NCBI GenBank assembly: GCA_028564925.1
Contig: CM053033.1
Coordinates: 209,464,678-209,528,677 of the forward strand
Length of the DNA stretch: 64,000 bases
Direction: 5' to 3'
DNA from: Lithobates sylvaticus
Lineage: Eukaryota > Chordata > Amphibia > Anura > Ranidae
Part shown: positions 21,297-32,870 of the stretch, piece after piece
Layout: every line of letters begins with the position of its first letter
How positions within the stretch are numbered: the first letter of the stretch is position 1
Notes under the pieces: model-generated
What the model was told of the DNA's origin: nothing
What the model saw: the letters and a program-made list of their open reading frames with translations, nothing else
Databases searched by the model: none
Program-made: the position numbers and the translations under genes

Positions 21297-22618
21297 GACA
21301 CACTACCACTGCGTTTATTTATTTCTTGGTTTGTCCTTGTTCTTACTTTGATTGTTTTACCTGACAAACAAGAATTTTTTAAAACTAAAATTTAATCCGT
21401 GACCGGATTGTTTTACACTATGAGGAGGCCCTCTATATCTCTTTTATTTTCATGGTCCTGACCCATTAAGGTTTTTTGGGGGTAAAAACAATCGAGTGTC
21501 CTTGCGGCTCTTCCGAGTGTGCTCGTTATATCCACATTCGCGATCTGGTGAGTATAGACTGCTGTGCCGGCTCAGTCTGGTTCCAACTTCCTGATCCTGG
21601 CTCACCACCCTGCAAGCATCACCTGCCGGCATACCCAAGCTCGTTTGACCCCTCACCAAAGGTCAGTGGGTCCATCCTTAACGGTAAGCGTACCAAATCT
21701 TACCTTTGCACCATACAGTTCTAGACGCCGTCCAAATTATATGAGGATGCCACGTTGATGAACATTACGAATTGTCATAGGAATATTGATATATCGTTGT
21801 ACATGAACTTCACTACCTTGGACTATCTCATGAATATAGTCATTGTGTTGATCATAGCACGTGTTTATTAGTTCTTTTTTTCTTTTTTCTTTATCACAAT
21901 TTGACTTTTTTGATACTTTATACACGTCACCTACGGTGTCCATCACCTGTTTGGGGAGTTACCTCCTCCACACATACAAGCGCATGTGGTTATGATCACA
22001 GTGTGAATATTATAATTGCGATCTTGGTTGTCATGTATTTTACATACCAATTGTAACATATTGTGTGGTATCTACCATTGGATCACCGCATTGCCAAGTG
22101 TTTCTACACATGTCTTGTATTGTTTCTCCATTTTTTGGGTTATAATTCAACAGATTTACACCTATAAGTAACACGAATGTTTCATGTTTCATGCTTTATT
22201 TTTCTTTATAAACATTTCTGCTGTGGATTGTTTGTATTTATATTATATTTATTGCCTTCTGGTTTATAATATTCCTATTTTCACGACCTAATACCAGCAC
22301 TTTATTTACCTATTTATTATTGTTTTAGCAAGTGGCTCCACCATCACTATTATTCACAGCCACATATGTGTTTTTTCTTTTAATATACAATTCGTGTATG
22401 GATACACAAGTTTTTGATTTATGTCTTTTGTGCTGTTTTTAATTAAGCACTTTATCACTTATCAACTATGATACGTCATTTTTGAATATTGTCTGTGGAA
22501 TATTGATTTACTGAACTGCATCACCTATTACTATTTATTGCCGTTGGCCATTTTATTCTCTTTAGGTAATCTTTGTATAGCGCACCACAATCTCTTTTAT
22601 TGCTTAGAGTGACACTTA

Positions 22619-23118
22619 CTCACAGCACTGTATGTATGGAAGAGCCGCATTTTCACCCTAGGTTGTGCTCCTGATTAGGACTGTTAAGTACGTCTTTGAA
22701 ATGAAAGACATCAAAGCCAATCTGATTGCATCCTTGCTTGTTCAAGTTTACTTGAGAATATATATAAAACAGTGTAAAAGGGAGTGTGGTAGTCATACAA
22801 ATGTGAGTTCAGCTTTTATAAAGAAATTACAGAATGTTTGTCTATGCATGGCATGGTCCCAAAACACGAGTCAACCTTAACTAATTACTTCAACATTACA
22901 TATGGTCATCTTGACCTCTGGATTATGAGTAAAGGTTACCTGTCATACTGGTCATAATAAATCAAACTTATGATTACAAAACAGAGGGGTTATCCAAAAG
23001 GGACTTTTCATGACAATAGCCATTTCCCAGAAATGGAGCAATGTGCAGCCAATTAGTACACACGTCATTTGGCAATACATTGCAACTCTGTCCACAATAA
23101 CACAATAACAGAGTTGTG
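22619..23118. other. Unassigned host-like stretch after the PLE
   Basis: AT-rich; a 71-codon frame at 22665-22880 and a 93-codon minus frame at 22952-23233 show no recognisable domain. Confidence 0.35.
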
Positions 23119-23120
23119 TA

Positions 23121-23550
23121 ATGCTGGCCATACACGGGTCGAATTTCGAAAGAACTTTCTTTTGAAAATCGGAAAATTTGTGCGTTTTGTGATTCGATGG
23201 TGCCACCATTGATTTCGAAATTTGACCAACCAAACCTTCAATTTCCCCTCATGTTCCTACAGAAAAGAATTTTCGTGTCTGGGAATCTTCTTTTCTTTCC
23301 GGGAATTTATTTTTCTTGCACATGCGCATTTCTTTGTCGGTTACTTTTCTCCCACAATTCTCCCATCATTGATTAGAAAATCGTTTGTTTTTTCAAAAAA
23401 TTTCCAACATGTCCGATTATTAAAATTCGATGGCCACACTAAAATCGGCCGTTGCTGCAGCTCACTAATGGTGCGAAATTCCTACAAAAATTCTTAGATA
23501 AGATTTTCAAAAGAAAGTTCTTTCGAAATTCGACCCGTGTATGGCTAGCC
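23121..23550. mobile_element. MITE with 'ggccatacacgggtcgaa' ends
   Basis: Inverted ends ATGCTGGCCATACACGGGTCG and CGACCCGTGTATGGCTAGCC, then a longer sub-terminal match (the 'cgaaagaactttcttttgaa' stretch and its complement). TAA on the left and TTA on the right. Distinct from, but built like, the 'gtacacacggtcgg' MITEs; Harbinger-like is a guess. Confidence 0.6.
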
Positions 23551-23612
23551 TTATACCTAAGAATTTAAATTAAATGATTAAACTATAATTTTAGGAGAAA
23601 ACTGTTCTTTAT

Positions 23613-24708
23613 TAGGGATGGGCCCGGTGTTCGATTCAAACCCATGTTCGAATCGAACATCGGCTGTTCGTCCTCTCGTCGATTTCAGAACTCTGAGGGC
23701 CATTCGCATCAAATTTGTGTAATGCGAACGGTCCTCAATGCACTGTGCTAGTCGCAGTGCATTGCTGGCTGATGATTGGCCAAGCATGCACTGTGACTCC
23801 GCATGCTTGGCCAATCATAGAGCCAGCAGCGAGGAGAGCAATAATTGGCCACAGGCAGGATGCCTGTGGCCAATTATAGCTCAGGGGGTTTAGTACACGC
23901 CCCACACTATATAAGGCCGCCACGTCGACGGCCTTGTGTAGTGTGTTCTGGCGTTGAGGGATAGAAGATTGATAGGCAGGGACAGTCTAAACTATTTTCA
24001 ATCATTCCTGAGTGGGGAAAGTGTAGGGAAAGAGGAAAAATAGGCAGGGATAGTGTGTTCTTCTCAGGCATTTGCATGTGGGGAAAGTGTAGGGAAAGAG
24101 GAATAATAGGCAGGGATAGTGTGTTCTTCTCAGGCATTTGCGTGTGGGGAAAGTGCTGTTCTCTACCAATACAGCCATCTGCAGGAGTTAGTGTGTGTGC
24201 TGTGTGAGTCTAGCACAGCACAGTATACAACCTGCACCTGTATCTGCCCTTCTGCCCTGTTGTCATCAAATCCAGCCATCTGCTAAATGACATTAAAGCC
24301 GCAAGCAGTTTTAAATGGCTTTTTTTTTTTCCTTTACAAATGTAATTTTGTTCTAAATATGGGAAACACATGCCACTTCACAGGCATACTTTAGACACCC
24401 CCCAGGTACCATATTTAAAGGAATATTTCACTTTTTTTTTCACTTTATGCATCATTAAAATGACTGCTCCAGAAAAAACTTCAGTTTTTAAAACTTCTTT
24501 TTGCATTGATACATGTCCCCTGGGGCAGGACCCGGGTCCCCAAACCTTTTTTATGACAATAACATTCATATTGGCCGTTATAATTAGCACTTTAGATTTC
24601 GAAAGTTCGCGTCCATTGTAACTAATAGGGTTCTAACGTTCGTGCAAACTTTCGGTCCGTTCGCAGGTTCTGGTGCGAACCGAACCTGGGGTGTTCGGCT
24701 CATCCCTA
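23613..24708. mobile_element. hAT non-autonomous element (1.1 kb)
   Basis: Perfect 8-bp target duplication 'ttctttat' (23605-23612 and 24709-24716) and inverted ends TAGGGATG / CATCCCTA, extending into 'cggtgttcg' and 'cgaacctggggtgttcgg'. The interior has a CpG-rich dyad block (23740-23880), a 77-78-bp tandem repeat ('gtggggaaagtgtagggaaa', about 24010-24150) and a long AT-rich part. No transposase. The exact duplication points to a fairly recent copy. Confidence 0.8.
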
Positions 24709-24716
24709 TTCTTTAT

Positions 24717-25278
24717 AAGGGGGAACTCTGTATGAGCCTTTCATTCGTTTTCCATGATTCCAGACTCCAGGTATTCTGTATCTTAACAACTACAACCAGC
24801 TTCATTTCTTATATCTGTAACAAGGAGAAATAGGTGATTTCTAGTTCACAGAAGACAAAATGTCATAAGTGATTCAACAGTCTCCCAGCCTTCTAATCCT
24901 AATAGTAAACACAGAACAGTAGAGAGAACCTCTAACCTAAAGGATATCAGTGCTTGTGCTGTAAACTTTGAGAATGAATTACTCCACAGTGTCTGCAGCT
25001 ACAAAGATCAGTAGGGCTTGTTTTTAAACTTTTTTTCTGCTTGTAAAAAATATGTATGCACCTTGAAGTCCATAGCCTGGCTATAGATTTACTTTAAGAC
25101 TTGTGTAGGTTGCAATGTGGCAGAATGTTACAGTGGTTGCAAAATGTATTTATTCAGCATGCTTTTTACCCATTGTAGAAAGCGATCTAATATTAATTAC
25201 TATTATTATATCATCTATGTATTAATTTGTCTAGTCCCTATAGATCAGTTAGTCTATTAAACTCCGAGCGCACGCGAT
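24717..25278. other. Unassigned stretch
   Basis: No repeats, dyads or frames above 63 codons recognised. Confidence 0.35.
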
Positions 25279-27433
25279 TGTTAATATCACAATAATACAA
25301 AGTTAGCTATGCAACCAAACACACGGTTTAAGATTAATCAAATCTCATTTATTTCCCAAGGAAGTAAGAAAGCTTATATAAGATATTATTAGAAGTTACA
25401 AGATTACATAGCATACAATCACAACACAATACAATCATATACTTAGCACATCCTAGTAGCTGAGATGGAATAAGAGGTATGTGCCCACATGGGTTAGGCC
25501 TCAAGATGGCCGAATCATCAGGTTAGCAGAGATACAGCCTCATGACAGGCTTCCTCAGCAAGCCGAGAGAGACAGAGACAGCTCTGTCAGCCACTTTCCT
25601 TTTTGACAAACACACCTCATACACACCGCATCCCATTGCCTGCCCAACTTTGCTTTGGGACGAATCACAGTGTCTCTGGAGCGTCTCCTGCACCAGAGTA
25701 TTTTTTTGACCATCTTGACCTAATTGGCCTCTGGGGGCAGTCCATGAATTGCAATTACTCCAACTGGGATCAAATCTTGGGTTTGATCTCTTGTGCCTCA
25801 CCTCCATTATCTCTGTCAGTTAGGCTCGTCTTTCATTCTCGTAGACCGATCGGAGTCAGCATTGTAATGCAGAGTAGCTCTCATAGATAGATGGGAGCTC
25901 CTAGCCTCATATAACATATGGGTTTAATTGGCTACATTATAACCAGGGGAGGGCATCCTGTGTTTACAGGATTGGGAATGAGTTCATATTGAATCCAACA
26001 CCCATCTAGTATTCTCTTATGAAGTGTCTGGCCCCAACCATTTCACAAGTGTATGTGATTAAAATGGCTAACTTGATAAATATTCAAAACATCTTGGTAT
26101 GCTGTTCATATGATGGGTAATATAAGCAATTATCTTCATATACCAGGCTCACTGCATTTTAAAAGTTGTATGGGGTTACTTGACCTGGAACTAATCTCGA
26201 ATATGTAATCTGAGCATAATCAAATATGTCAGCTCTAACATATATTACATATTTAATTCCTTAATTCACATGTGGGCCAGGCTGATGGCAACTCCTTGCT
26301 AAAATTTGATATTTTTATAGTATTTTATAAAACTACAAGTTGTTAGGGATACTGATCTTTGCACATCTTTCTTTGTCTTGTTCACAAAGCCCACTAATCC
26401 ATTACGTCTCTGACCAAACACATTGCGTTTGTTTATGAAACCCAGAGTTGACAAAGAGAAATGGAAATGTGGAATATCCAAAATGATGAGGCTGCTCTTA
26501 CCAGTACAGAAGGAAGGAGGATGAATATCCTTTATTGCAAATTCAATATACCATGCTAAGTGGCACTTGACCTTTCCACATTCCTTTAGCTTTCATGCTC
26601 TATCAAAATTCATAAATCATATTTTCAGAGCCGGTCTCTTTGTAAGTAAATGAGATGACACGTTGATATCCACACCATGTGCTCATTGCAGGGCAGCAGG
26701 CGGAGGGGAGCATCGCCTGCGCCAGTCCAATAGACTGCTGAGCATAGTAATTGCACTAATATAACACAGATGAAAACAGCCTTATCTCCAGAGATTTTCT
26801 AGGTAGCATAAAATGTGGTGGGGAAAAGCACTGGGTGACTGCGGAGAGGTTTATCAACTTGCAATTAGTGACACTTTAGTAAACGAAGCATCTTCTCTAT
26901 AATTGAAGGGGATAGCATCTCCAGAGGCATACAGTATTCTATAGAACACACAGAAGTCTTTATATCTGGGTCATGGTATCACCAGCTGCATCCACCGAGA
27001 ATCTGCATGTACTGTAGTTGCTAGGAAAAACATCACTTTTAGAAAGGGAACTGTTAAGAATAAGCTAATCCCTCCAACGTGACCCATTCTGTAGGGTTCA
27101 ATATATTCCACTCCTACCTTATTCTCCTTTCCTTTGTGATTAAAATTTGACATTTATCATTCACGGGAGTTCACTGACTTAGCCAATTTGATTTTATCAG
27201 AACGATAGAGAGATGTTGAAGAACAGGAATTATGTGGGTCGGGCTGGTGGAACTGAGAAAATAAAACAAAATATATTATGTTCAAGCTGAGTGCCTTTCC
27301 ATTTATAGCTGACCTTTAACATTATGTTTACACAGGCTCTCCCCCTATGTCTGACCTTTGGGCATCCAGTGGGATCTAATAGGGTTTCTGCAAAAACAAC
27401 TGCAGTAGGCAATAAGATGGGAAACCCAACCTA
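25279..27433. other. Long stretch without a recognised element
   Basis: The part 25279-26047 has TG...CA ends and, on the minus strand, TATATAAG and AATAAA, so a solo-LTR origin crossed my mind but is not supported (see rejected items). The remainder has only frames near 60 codons. This is the best candidate in the window for unique host sequence. Confidence 0.35.
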
Positions 27434-27600
27434 ATATAGTTACATAGTTACATAGTTACATAGTTAGCTAGGCCGAAAAAAGACACAAGTCCATCCAGTT
27501 CAACCATAAAAAAAAAGATAATAAATAAAAATAAAATATATCGTACAATCCAATAAACCCCATTCTATACCCACAGTTGATCCAGAGGAAGGCAAAAAAA
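27434..27600 (+). repeat. Dispersed repeat with 'agttacat' tandem head
   Basis: Starts with four 'atagttac' units, then 'gacacaagtccatccagttcaacc', a stretch I associate with old LINE-derived repeats widespread in tetrapods. It ends near an A-rich run. Family name uncertain. Confidence 0.45.
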
Positions 27601-27689
27601 AATAGAAAGAGTAGTATATACAATATATTACCAAAAAGTATTGTGACTCCTTCTTTTACATGCACATGAATTTTAATGTCATCCCTGTC

Positions 27690-28116
27690 TAATGCCCCAT
27701 ACACACAGTCGGAAATTCCGACGGAAAATGTCCGATCGGACCATGTTGTCAGAAAATCCGCCCGTGTGTGGGCTCCATCGGACTTTTCCAGTCGGAATTT
27801 CCGCCAGAAAAAATTTGAGATCCTGCTCACAAATTTTCCGACAACAAAATCCGATCGGACCTTTTCCGATCGTGTGTAGAGAATTCCGACGGACAAAGTG
27901 CCACGCATGCTCAGATCAAATTACGAGACCAAAGCTATTGGCTACTAGCCTCTACGTAGTATCGTCGTACGCAACGAACGTCACCACATTCAGAATGATC
28001 GGATTTTCCGACAACTTTGTCCGCCCGTGTGTATGCAACACCAGTGTCGGACAAAATCCGTCGGAAAAATTCTGACGGATTTTGTGGTTGGAATTTCCGA
28101 CCGTGTGTACGGCTTA
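27690..28116 (-). mobile_element. Harbinger-like MITE inside the Tc1 derivative
   Basis: Same family as 5851-6270 but inverted. The right arm of the Tc1 derivative reads 'ccagtcttagtctgtag' where this MITE sits in the left arm, giving the uninterrupted target and showing the MITE came second. Near-complete ends 'taatgccccatacacac' and 'gtgtgtacggctta'. Confidence 0.75.
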
Positions 28117-28209
28117 GTCAGTAGGTTCAATATTGAATTGGCCCACCCTTTGCAGCTACAGCAGCTTCAACTCCTCTAGGAAGGCTGACCACAAGGTTTA
28201 GGAGTGTGT

Positions 28210-28413
28210 CTATGGGAACGTTTGAGCATTCTTATAGAAGCGCATTTGTGAGGTCAGGCACTGATGTGGACGAGAAAGCCTGGCTCGCAGTCTCCGATCT
28301 AATTCATCCCAAAAGTGTTCTATCGGGTTTAGGTCAGGACTCTGTACAAGCCAGTCAAGTTCCTCCACCCAAAACTCACTAATCCATGTTGTTTTGGACC
28401 TTGCTTTGTGCAC
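28210..28413 (-). pseudogene. Tc1-like transposase C-terminal fragment (left half)
   Basis: A 67-residue frame containing [20 protein letters not shown], the region holding the last acidic residue (Glu) of the DD34E triad. The rest of the transposase is absent, so it cannot act. Confidence 0.75.
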
Positions 28414-28796
28414 TGGTCCAAATCATTTGGTGGAGGGGGTATTATGGTGTGGGGTTGTTTTTCAGGGGTTGGGCTTGGCCCCAGCCAAGGGAACTCTTAA
28501 GGTGTCAGCATACCAAGACATTTTGGACAGTTTCATGCTCCCAACTTTGTGGGAACAGTTTGGGGATGGCCCCTTCCTGTTCCAACATGACTGCTCACCA
28601 GGGCACAATCAAGGTTCATAAAGACATGGAGGAAAGGGTGAATGAACTTGACTGGCCTGCACAGAGTCCTAACTTCAACCCGATAGAACACTTTTGGGAT
28701 GAATTAGAGGGGAGAGTGCAAGCCAGGGCTTCTCGTCCACATCAGTGCCTGACCTCACAAATGCGTTTCTGGAAGAAAGCTAAAAGGTTCCCATAG
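28386..28796 (+). pseudogene. Tc1-like transposase C-terminal fragment (right half)
   Basis: The reading is split between two frames. One at 28394-28621 has LVEGVLWCGVVFQG and SAYQDILDSFMLP; the other at 28386-28796 has AQSPNFNPIEHFWDELEGRV. It retains the region around the second Asp (FQHDCSPGH, where Tc1 has NDxxPxH) and the final Glu. The N-terminal DNA-binding half is missing and a frame change separates the two parts. Confidence 0.75.
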
Positions 28797-28963
28797 ACAC
28801 ACTCCTAAACCTTGTGGACAGCCTTCTCAGAAGAGTTGAAGCTGTTATAGCTGCAAATGGTGGGCCAACTCAATATTGAACGCTACAGACTAAGACTGGA
28901 ATGCCATTAAAGTTTATGTGGGTGTAAAGTCAGGCTTCCCAATACTTTTGGTAATATAGTGTA

Positions 28964-29129
28964 TATTGGGAATATATAAGTGTACTACTGCCTTAATAGT
29001 GCAGTGGTGTCAAACAGAGGTCTCCCATAAAGAACAAGTTTCTTGTTTGCGGAATCCCACTATGCACTGTGCTTTAGACAGTGAACTGGTAAAGTGATCC
29101 TTCACATCATGAAACAAAAATGGAAGATG
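28964..29129. other. Short unassigned stretch
   Basis: Nothing recognised. Confidence 0.3.
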
Positions 29130-29490
29130 AAGCATCAAACCATTGGTTTGACTGCCAAACCAGCTGCTGACAAGGCCTGTGCTTGTAATCACAGTGGAAG
29201 AACCCTGATTGAGGGTTTTTGGACCCCCAGAATCCATTGGCTAATTTTGGATCTTCCCCCTGACTTTTATTGGAATAAAGTTGTATCTGGACCTCCTAGC
29301 AGTTGTGTGCCACTTCAATTTCCATGTTTGGTACATTACTCTACAAGCCAAAATGACTATGGAGTTCCTCTGGGGTATAGAAACCACCTGCCCAGGAACC
29401 ATATTTTTTAAATCAACAACAATACTTTAATATATCAATACCAATAAGATTAACCTTACGGGCCCAGTGCTATTTTTCCACTTTCCCTAA
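29130..29490 (+). repeat. Dispersed repeat, copy 2 (block B then inverted block A)
   Basis: 29130-29320 matches block B of 1810-2360 in the same orientation; 29335-29490 matches block A in reverse ('ctctggggtatagaaacc' against 'ttctacaccccagag'). The rearranged order suggests the blocks are ends of a larger element rather than one simple SINE. Confidence 0.5.
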
Positions 29491-29493
29491 CTT

Positions 29494-29921
29494 TAATGCC
29501 TTGTACACACGGTTGGACATTCCGACCACAAAATCCGTCCGATTTTTTCCGACGGATTTTGTCCGAAACTTGTGTTGCACACACACGGTCGGACAAAGTT
29601 GTCGGGAAATCCAATCGTTTCGATCGAGGTGACGTACAAAACGTACGACGGGATGTAGAGGCCAGTAGCCAATAGCTTTCATCTCCAAATTTCTTCTGAG
29701 CATGCGTGGCACTTTGTGTGTCGGAATTCTCTACACATGATCGGAAAAAGTCTGATCCGATTTTGTTGTCGGAAAATTTTAGATCCAGCTCTCAAATTTT
29801 TTCCGCCGGAAATTCCGACGGAAAAAGCCTGCTAGAGCCCACACAGGATCGGATTTTCCGACAACATAATCCGATCGGACTTTTTCCATCGGAATATCCA
29901 ACCGTGTGTACGGGGCATTAA
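29494..29921 (+). mobile_element. Harbinger-like MITE, 'gtacacacggtcgg' family
   Basis: 428 bp with ends 'taatgccttgtacacacgg' and 'accgtgtgtacggggcatta', the family core 'agtagccaatagcttt', and TAA on both sides. Confidence 0.7.
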
Positions 29922-30045
29922 TGAAGGCTGCCTTTACTTAACCTCTACTGAGAATGCAAGTTGACTGTCTTTTAAATTAATATTTGAGTCCCTTACCCAC
30001 AACAAGCATCCAGCAGAAGTCAAAATTCCTAATCGACATCAGTGT

Positions 30046-30409
30046 CTAAAGGCCCATACACACGATCGGACTTTGTACAAACTTTCCCGTGGATTTTTGT
30101 ACAAAGGGCGTCGACCGTGAACTTTACCGCCACCTTTGGTCAACTTCTGTATTGCTGTCTGATCTTTTGCATTGGTTCTGAGCATGCATGTTTGTACTTT
30201 GTACAAAAGTCCTATGGTTTTCTGTACACACGATCAGACTTTGCTCCATCAGACTTTTGTTGCCGGAAAGTTTGTCCGTTCGCACAGCCAACAAAAGTCA
30301 GATGAAAAACAAAAAAGTTTGGAGCGTACACATGGTCGGATGTTGCCTTAAAACAGCTAATTTGCATGTTTGTTGTCAAAAAGTCTGATCGTGTGTATGG
30401 GCCTTTAGG
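30046..30409 (+). mobile_element. Harbinger-like MITE, 'gcccatacacacgatcgg' subfamily
   Basis: Ends 'ctaaaggcccatacacac' and its exact 10-bp complement 'gggcctttag' at 30400-30409. Uses 'ggactttgtacaaac' style sub-terminal repeats unlike the main family, and matches the fragment at 9190-9330. Confidence 0.65.
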
Positions 30410-31635
30410 ATGAACTGTATTTAACAGATCGGTTTGACAGATAGGCAACAGGTATGTTCGGAAGTAGAGGACCTTAACAAGAGCAAATTTGTTTAATAGA
30501 AAGTCACATTCTTGAACGTGCCCATTCCTGACTTGTTTCTTTAAAGGTGAGGTATAAGCAAACAGCTAAATATACATTTGAAAAAGATATGTGTAAATGG
30601 CTTTGGATTTGTAATTCTAAACAGTCACTATTCAGATTTACTCACCCACTTTTGAATACTACAGTTGAAGCAATACAGCTGGTGACTGGACAGTAATGGA
30701 ATAGCAGCGCACTCATGAGGTTATCCCTGTTTTCTATCAACAAGCTATGTGTTTGATTGACCATACTATGCAAAGCAGTACTGCCTTTTGACTTGCAGTG
30801 CTACATCATTCTCTTCTAGTCTAGGTCCTGCTCTGCAGGACTGATATAAAAATGTATTTTGTGAATTTTTTAATGAATACATAATTGGGTTAAATGTGGG
30901 TGTTTACTGCCCGTATTTCCATTTTAAAGAAGCTCTCTAAAATTAAATAAATAAATAAATCCCAGAGTAAAATATGGACCTTTTGCAATACTCTTATTAC
31001 TCTTATTACTCTTCTTAATCCTATCCTCACAGTTAGGCCCCAACTCATACTTTTGTCTTCTGGGAAAGCACACATAAATGCACATTTCTGTGTTTGCTCT
31101 TGCAAACATGCATAATGCTTGTGGTGCCATTTTTTTAATGACCACCCCCCCCCCCCCCCAAATGCGGCTAGCAGACGCCTGTTTTGTCATACAGCAAAAA
31201 GCTCATAAACATAACAAAACACTCATTACAAACACACATGAAGCTCACTGCCAACAAGAGGTGCAGGAGCTACTTTGGCACATTTGTTGCGCGTAGGGCA
31301 GCCCGTTCAAGCGAATAGGCTGGTTTATGCTGTCCTGCTACAAATTCACAAAATAAGTGCGTTGCACAAGTGTGAATGGGGCCTTAATGATGGCGAGCCT
31401 TAATAATGGTCAGCATAATTCAATCCACTTTCTGTGAGCCCAAACTGTCATGGACACAATTCTGGAGGTGCATCACCACATCAGCCAATAAATTGGGGAC
31501 GCAATATAAAAACCTACTGTATAATATTATCCAAGGATGGAGTCCTGCTGTATACCCCAATCAGTGTGTTCAGCAGTGGTATATAGCACGGCTCAGTTGA
31601 TCAGAAAATAAGGGCCTTCCATCATCCCGATCATC
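30410..31635. other. Unassigned stretch
   Basis: Contains (aaat)n at 30940-30960, 'cttatta' repeats at 30990-31015 and a poly-C run at 31144-31159. Minus-strand frames of 71-88 codons have no recognisable content. Confidence 0.35.
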
Positions 31636-31638
31636 TTA

Positions 31639-32010
31639 GGATCCTTTCACACAAGCAGATCAATTGGGTCCGCCTCTCAGTTTTTCAGGTGGACTCGATC
31701 GGACCCTCCAGTCTCCTCTATGGAATGGATATGTGTCCATTAACAACCGCCAACTTCCAATCCCGCCTGCTAAAAACAGATGGATGGGGATCATTCCCCA
31801 TCCACCTGACAGATTGGATGGCAGCCGGTAGTAAATGGAAAGGCGGTCCATTTACATCCAACCACCCATAGAGGAGAGCAGGCTGTGTCTGTGTCTACTC
31901 TGCATAAGCGGAGCGGACCCCATAGACAGCCGCCTGCTCATTAGACAGATTCCCTGCTAAACAAGCAGACTACAACGGAGCCCCCCTTACCGCCCTGTGT
32001 GTAAGGGGCC
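31639..32010. mobile_element. MITE with TTA target duplication
   Basis: TTA at 31636-31638 and 32011-32013 brackets ends GGATCCTTTCACAC and (minus strand) GGCCCCTTACACAC. A 372-bp element with no coding capacity. A 3-bp TWA duplication is typical of PIF/Harbinger. Confidence 0.6.
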
Positions 32011-32013
32011 TTA

Positions 32014-32870
32014 CTCCACACATGGCTCCTTCAGCAGGTCACTCTGAGAAGACCGTACAGATGTCAATCGTAACATCATGAATCCACAAAGCGGGGCAAT
32101 CATTTGCATATCCATCGACCATCACCCTAGTCAATCATTGTGGAAACAGTGAAAAGAGGGTGCCTGCAGGTAGCGTTTATGTGAATAGCTCGTTCGTATT
32201 TTCGTATTTCTATCTCTACAGAGTTCTTCTCCCACTTTGATGGATCTATCTAATCTGCCAGGAGGAGGACTGCTCAGGCACTGAGTTATTCATTGGATTC
32301 TGTACTTACTGAATGTTTTACACAAATAGAATTCAGAATTTTTTGAATACAAATTACAACTATTGATTCTATTAATATTCCTTGCGAAATGTAAATGTAA
32401 CATGCAGTAGGTTTCTCTGGCACAATACAGCTAGCAAGAAAGTGTCTCGGTTGGAGGTGTCCCTCTTACTGCGATGCAATCTTTTACTGAATTCCACCCC
32501 ACCAGCAGAAAACTGGCACCTCGGAGCAGCCACAACCTGTGATCCAGGCTCTGTTCATACACTGCCAAACAATCGGAATAATGAGTCATTATTTTAATAA
32601 ATAACATCATTTGTCAGGCTCTAAGAATCAGCTCGACATGCTGCACTAATCCCAAATGGAATTTCTATGTAAAAACCTTGATTAATTGGCCTTAGTAAAC
32701 CTGGCTGCTGCTTCACGCTCTCAAGCTTTACTAGATGTCCTTTTTTTGTTTACTCTCTACAAGACGCCCAACTTTTCCCTCTCTCTGGATCCCACTCATT
32801 TTCTACTCTTCTGTTTCTTATGATCTACCTGTTGTCTCCTTCTCTCCATCTCATATTTTCTCATCCTCGA
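32014..32870. other. Unassigned stretch
   Basis: One 71-codon frame at 32382-32597; no element ends seen. Confidence 0.35.

Larger units (their letters stand above)
19094..22241 (+). repeat. Right arm of the 6.4-kb palindrome
   Basis: Carries the PLE coding end, about 2.2 kb of downstream non-coding sequence with a GC-rich block and a hammerhead-like motif, and continues uninterrupted to the element's 3' end at 22604. This makes it the parental orientation of the insertion. Confidence 0.9.
14658..22618 (+). mobile_element. Composite palindromic Penelope-like element with 14-bp target duplication
   Basis: A perfect 14-bp direct repeat 'tagagtgacactta' (14658-14671 and 22605-22618) brackets a 7.93-kb insertion. 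Within it are: a left terminal segment (14672-14885), partly inverted against 22490-22600; a small palindrome (14886-15117); about 0.7 kb unique to the left side; then a large palindrome with arms 15813-18960 and 19094-22241. The plus-strand copy encodes the end of the RT, a Cys-rich linker and the GIY-YIG nuclease of an EN+ Penelope-like retroelement; the left arm is the same sequence head to head. PLEs are known for truncated, tandem and inverted copies. Variable-length target duplications fit the group. The exact PLE clade (Neptune- or Poseidon-like) is uncertain. Confidence 0.85.
27621..28961. mobile_element. Fold-back Tc1-like derivative, split by a MITE
   Basis: TA at 27619-27620 and 28962-28963 brackets inverted ends 'caatatattaccaaaaagta' and, at the right, 'cttttggtaatatagtg'. 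Both halves encode the C-terminal part of a Tc1 transposase, pointing away from each other: minus strand 28210-28413 and plus strand 28386-28796. So each end is the same transposon end, joined in an inverted dimer-like structure. A Harbinger-like MITE (27690-28116) later inserted into the left arm. Confidence 0.7.

Noticed and set aside
15813-22241. Palindrome as a sequencing or assembly fold-back artefact
   Set aside because: Arms differ by scattered substitutions, a unique spacer separates them, outer sequences differ on the two sides, and a 14-bp duplication frames the whole; still worth a long-read check.
25279-26047. Possible solo LTR on the minus strand (TG...CA edges, TATATAAG, AATAAA)
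   Set aside because: No flanking duplication, the TATA and poly-A signals are too close for most LTRs, and no second copy in the window; not enough to claim it.
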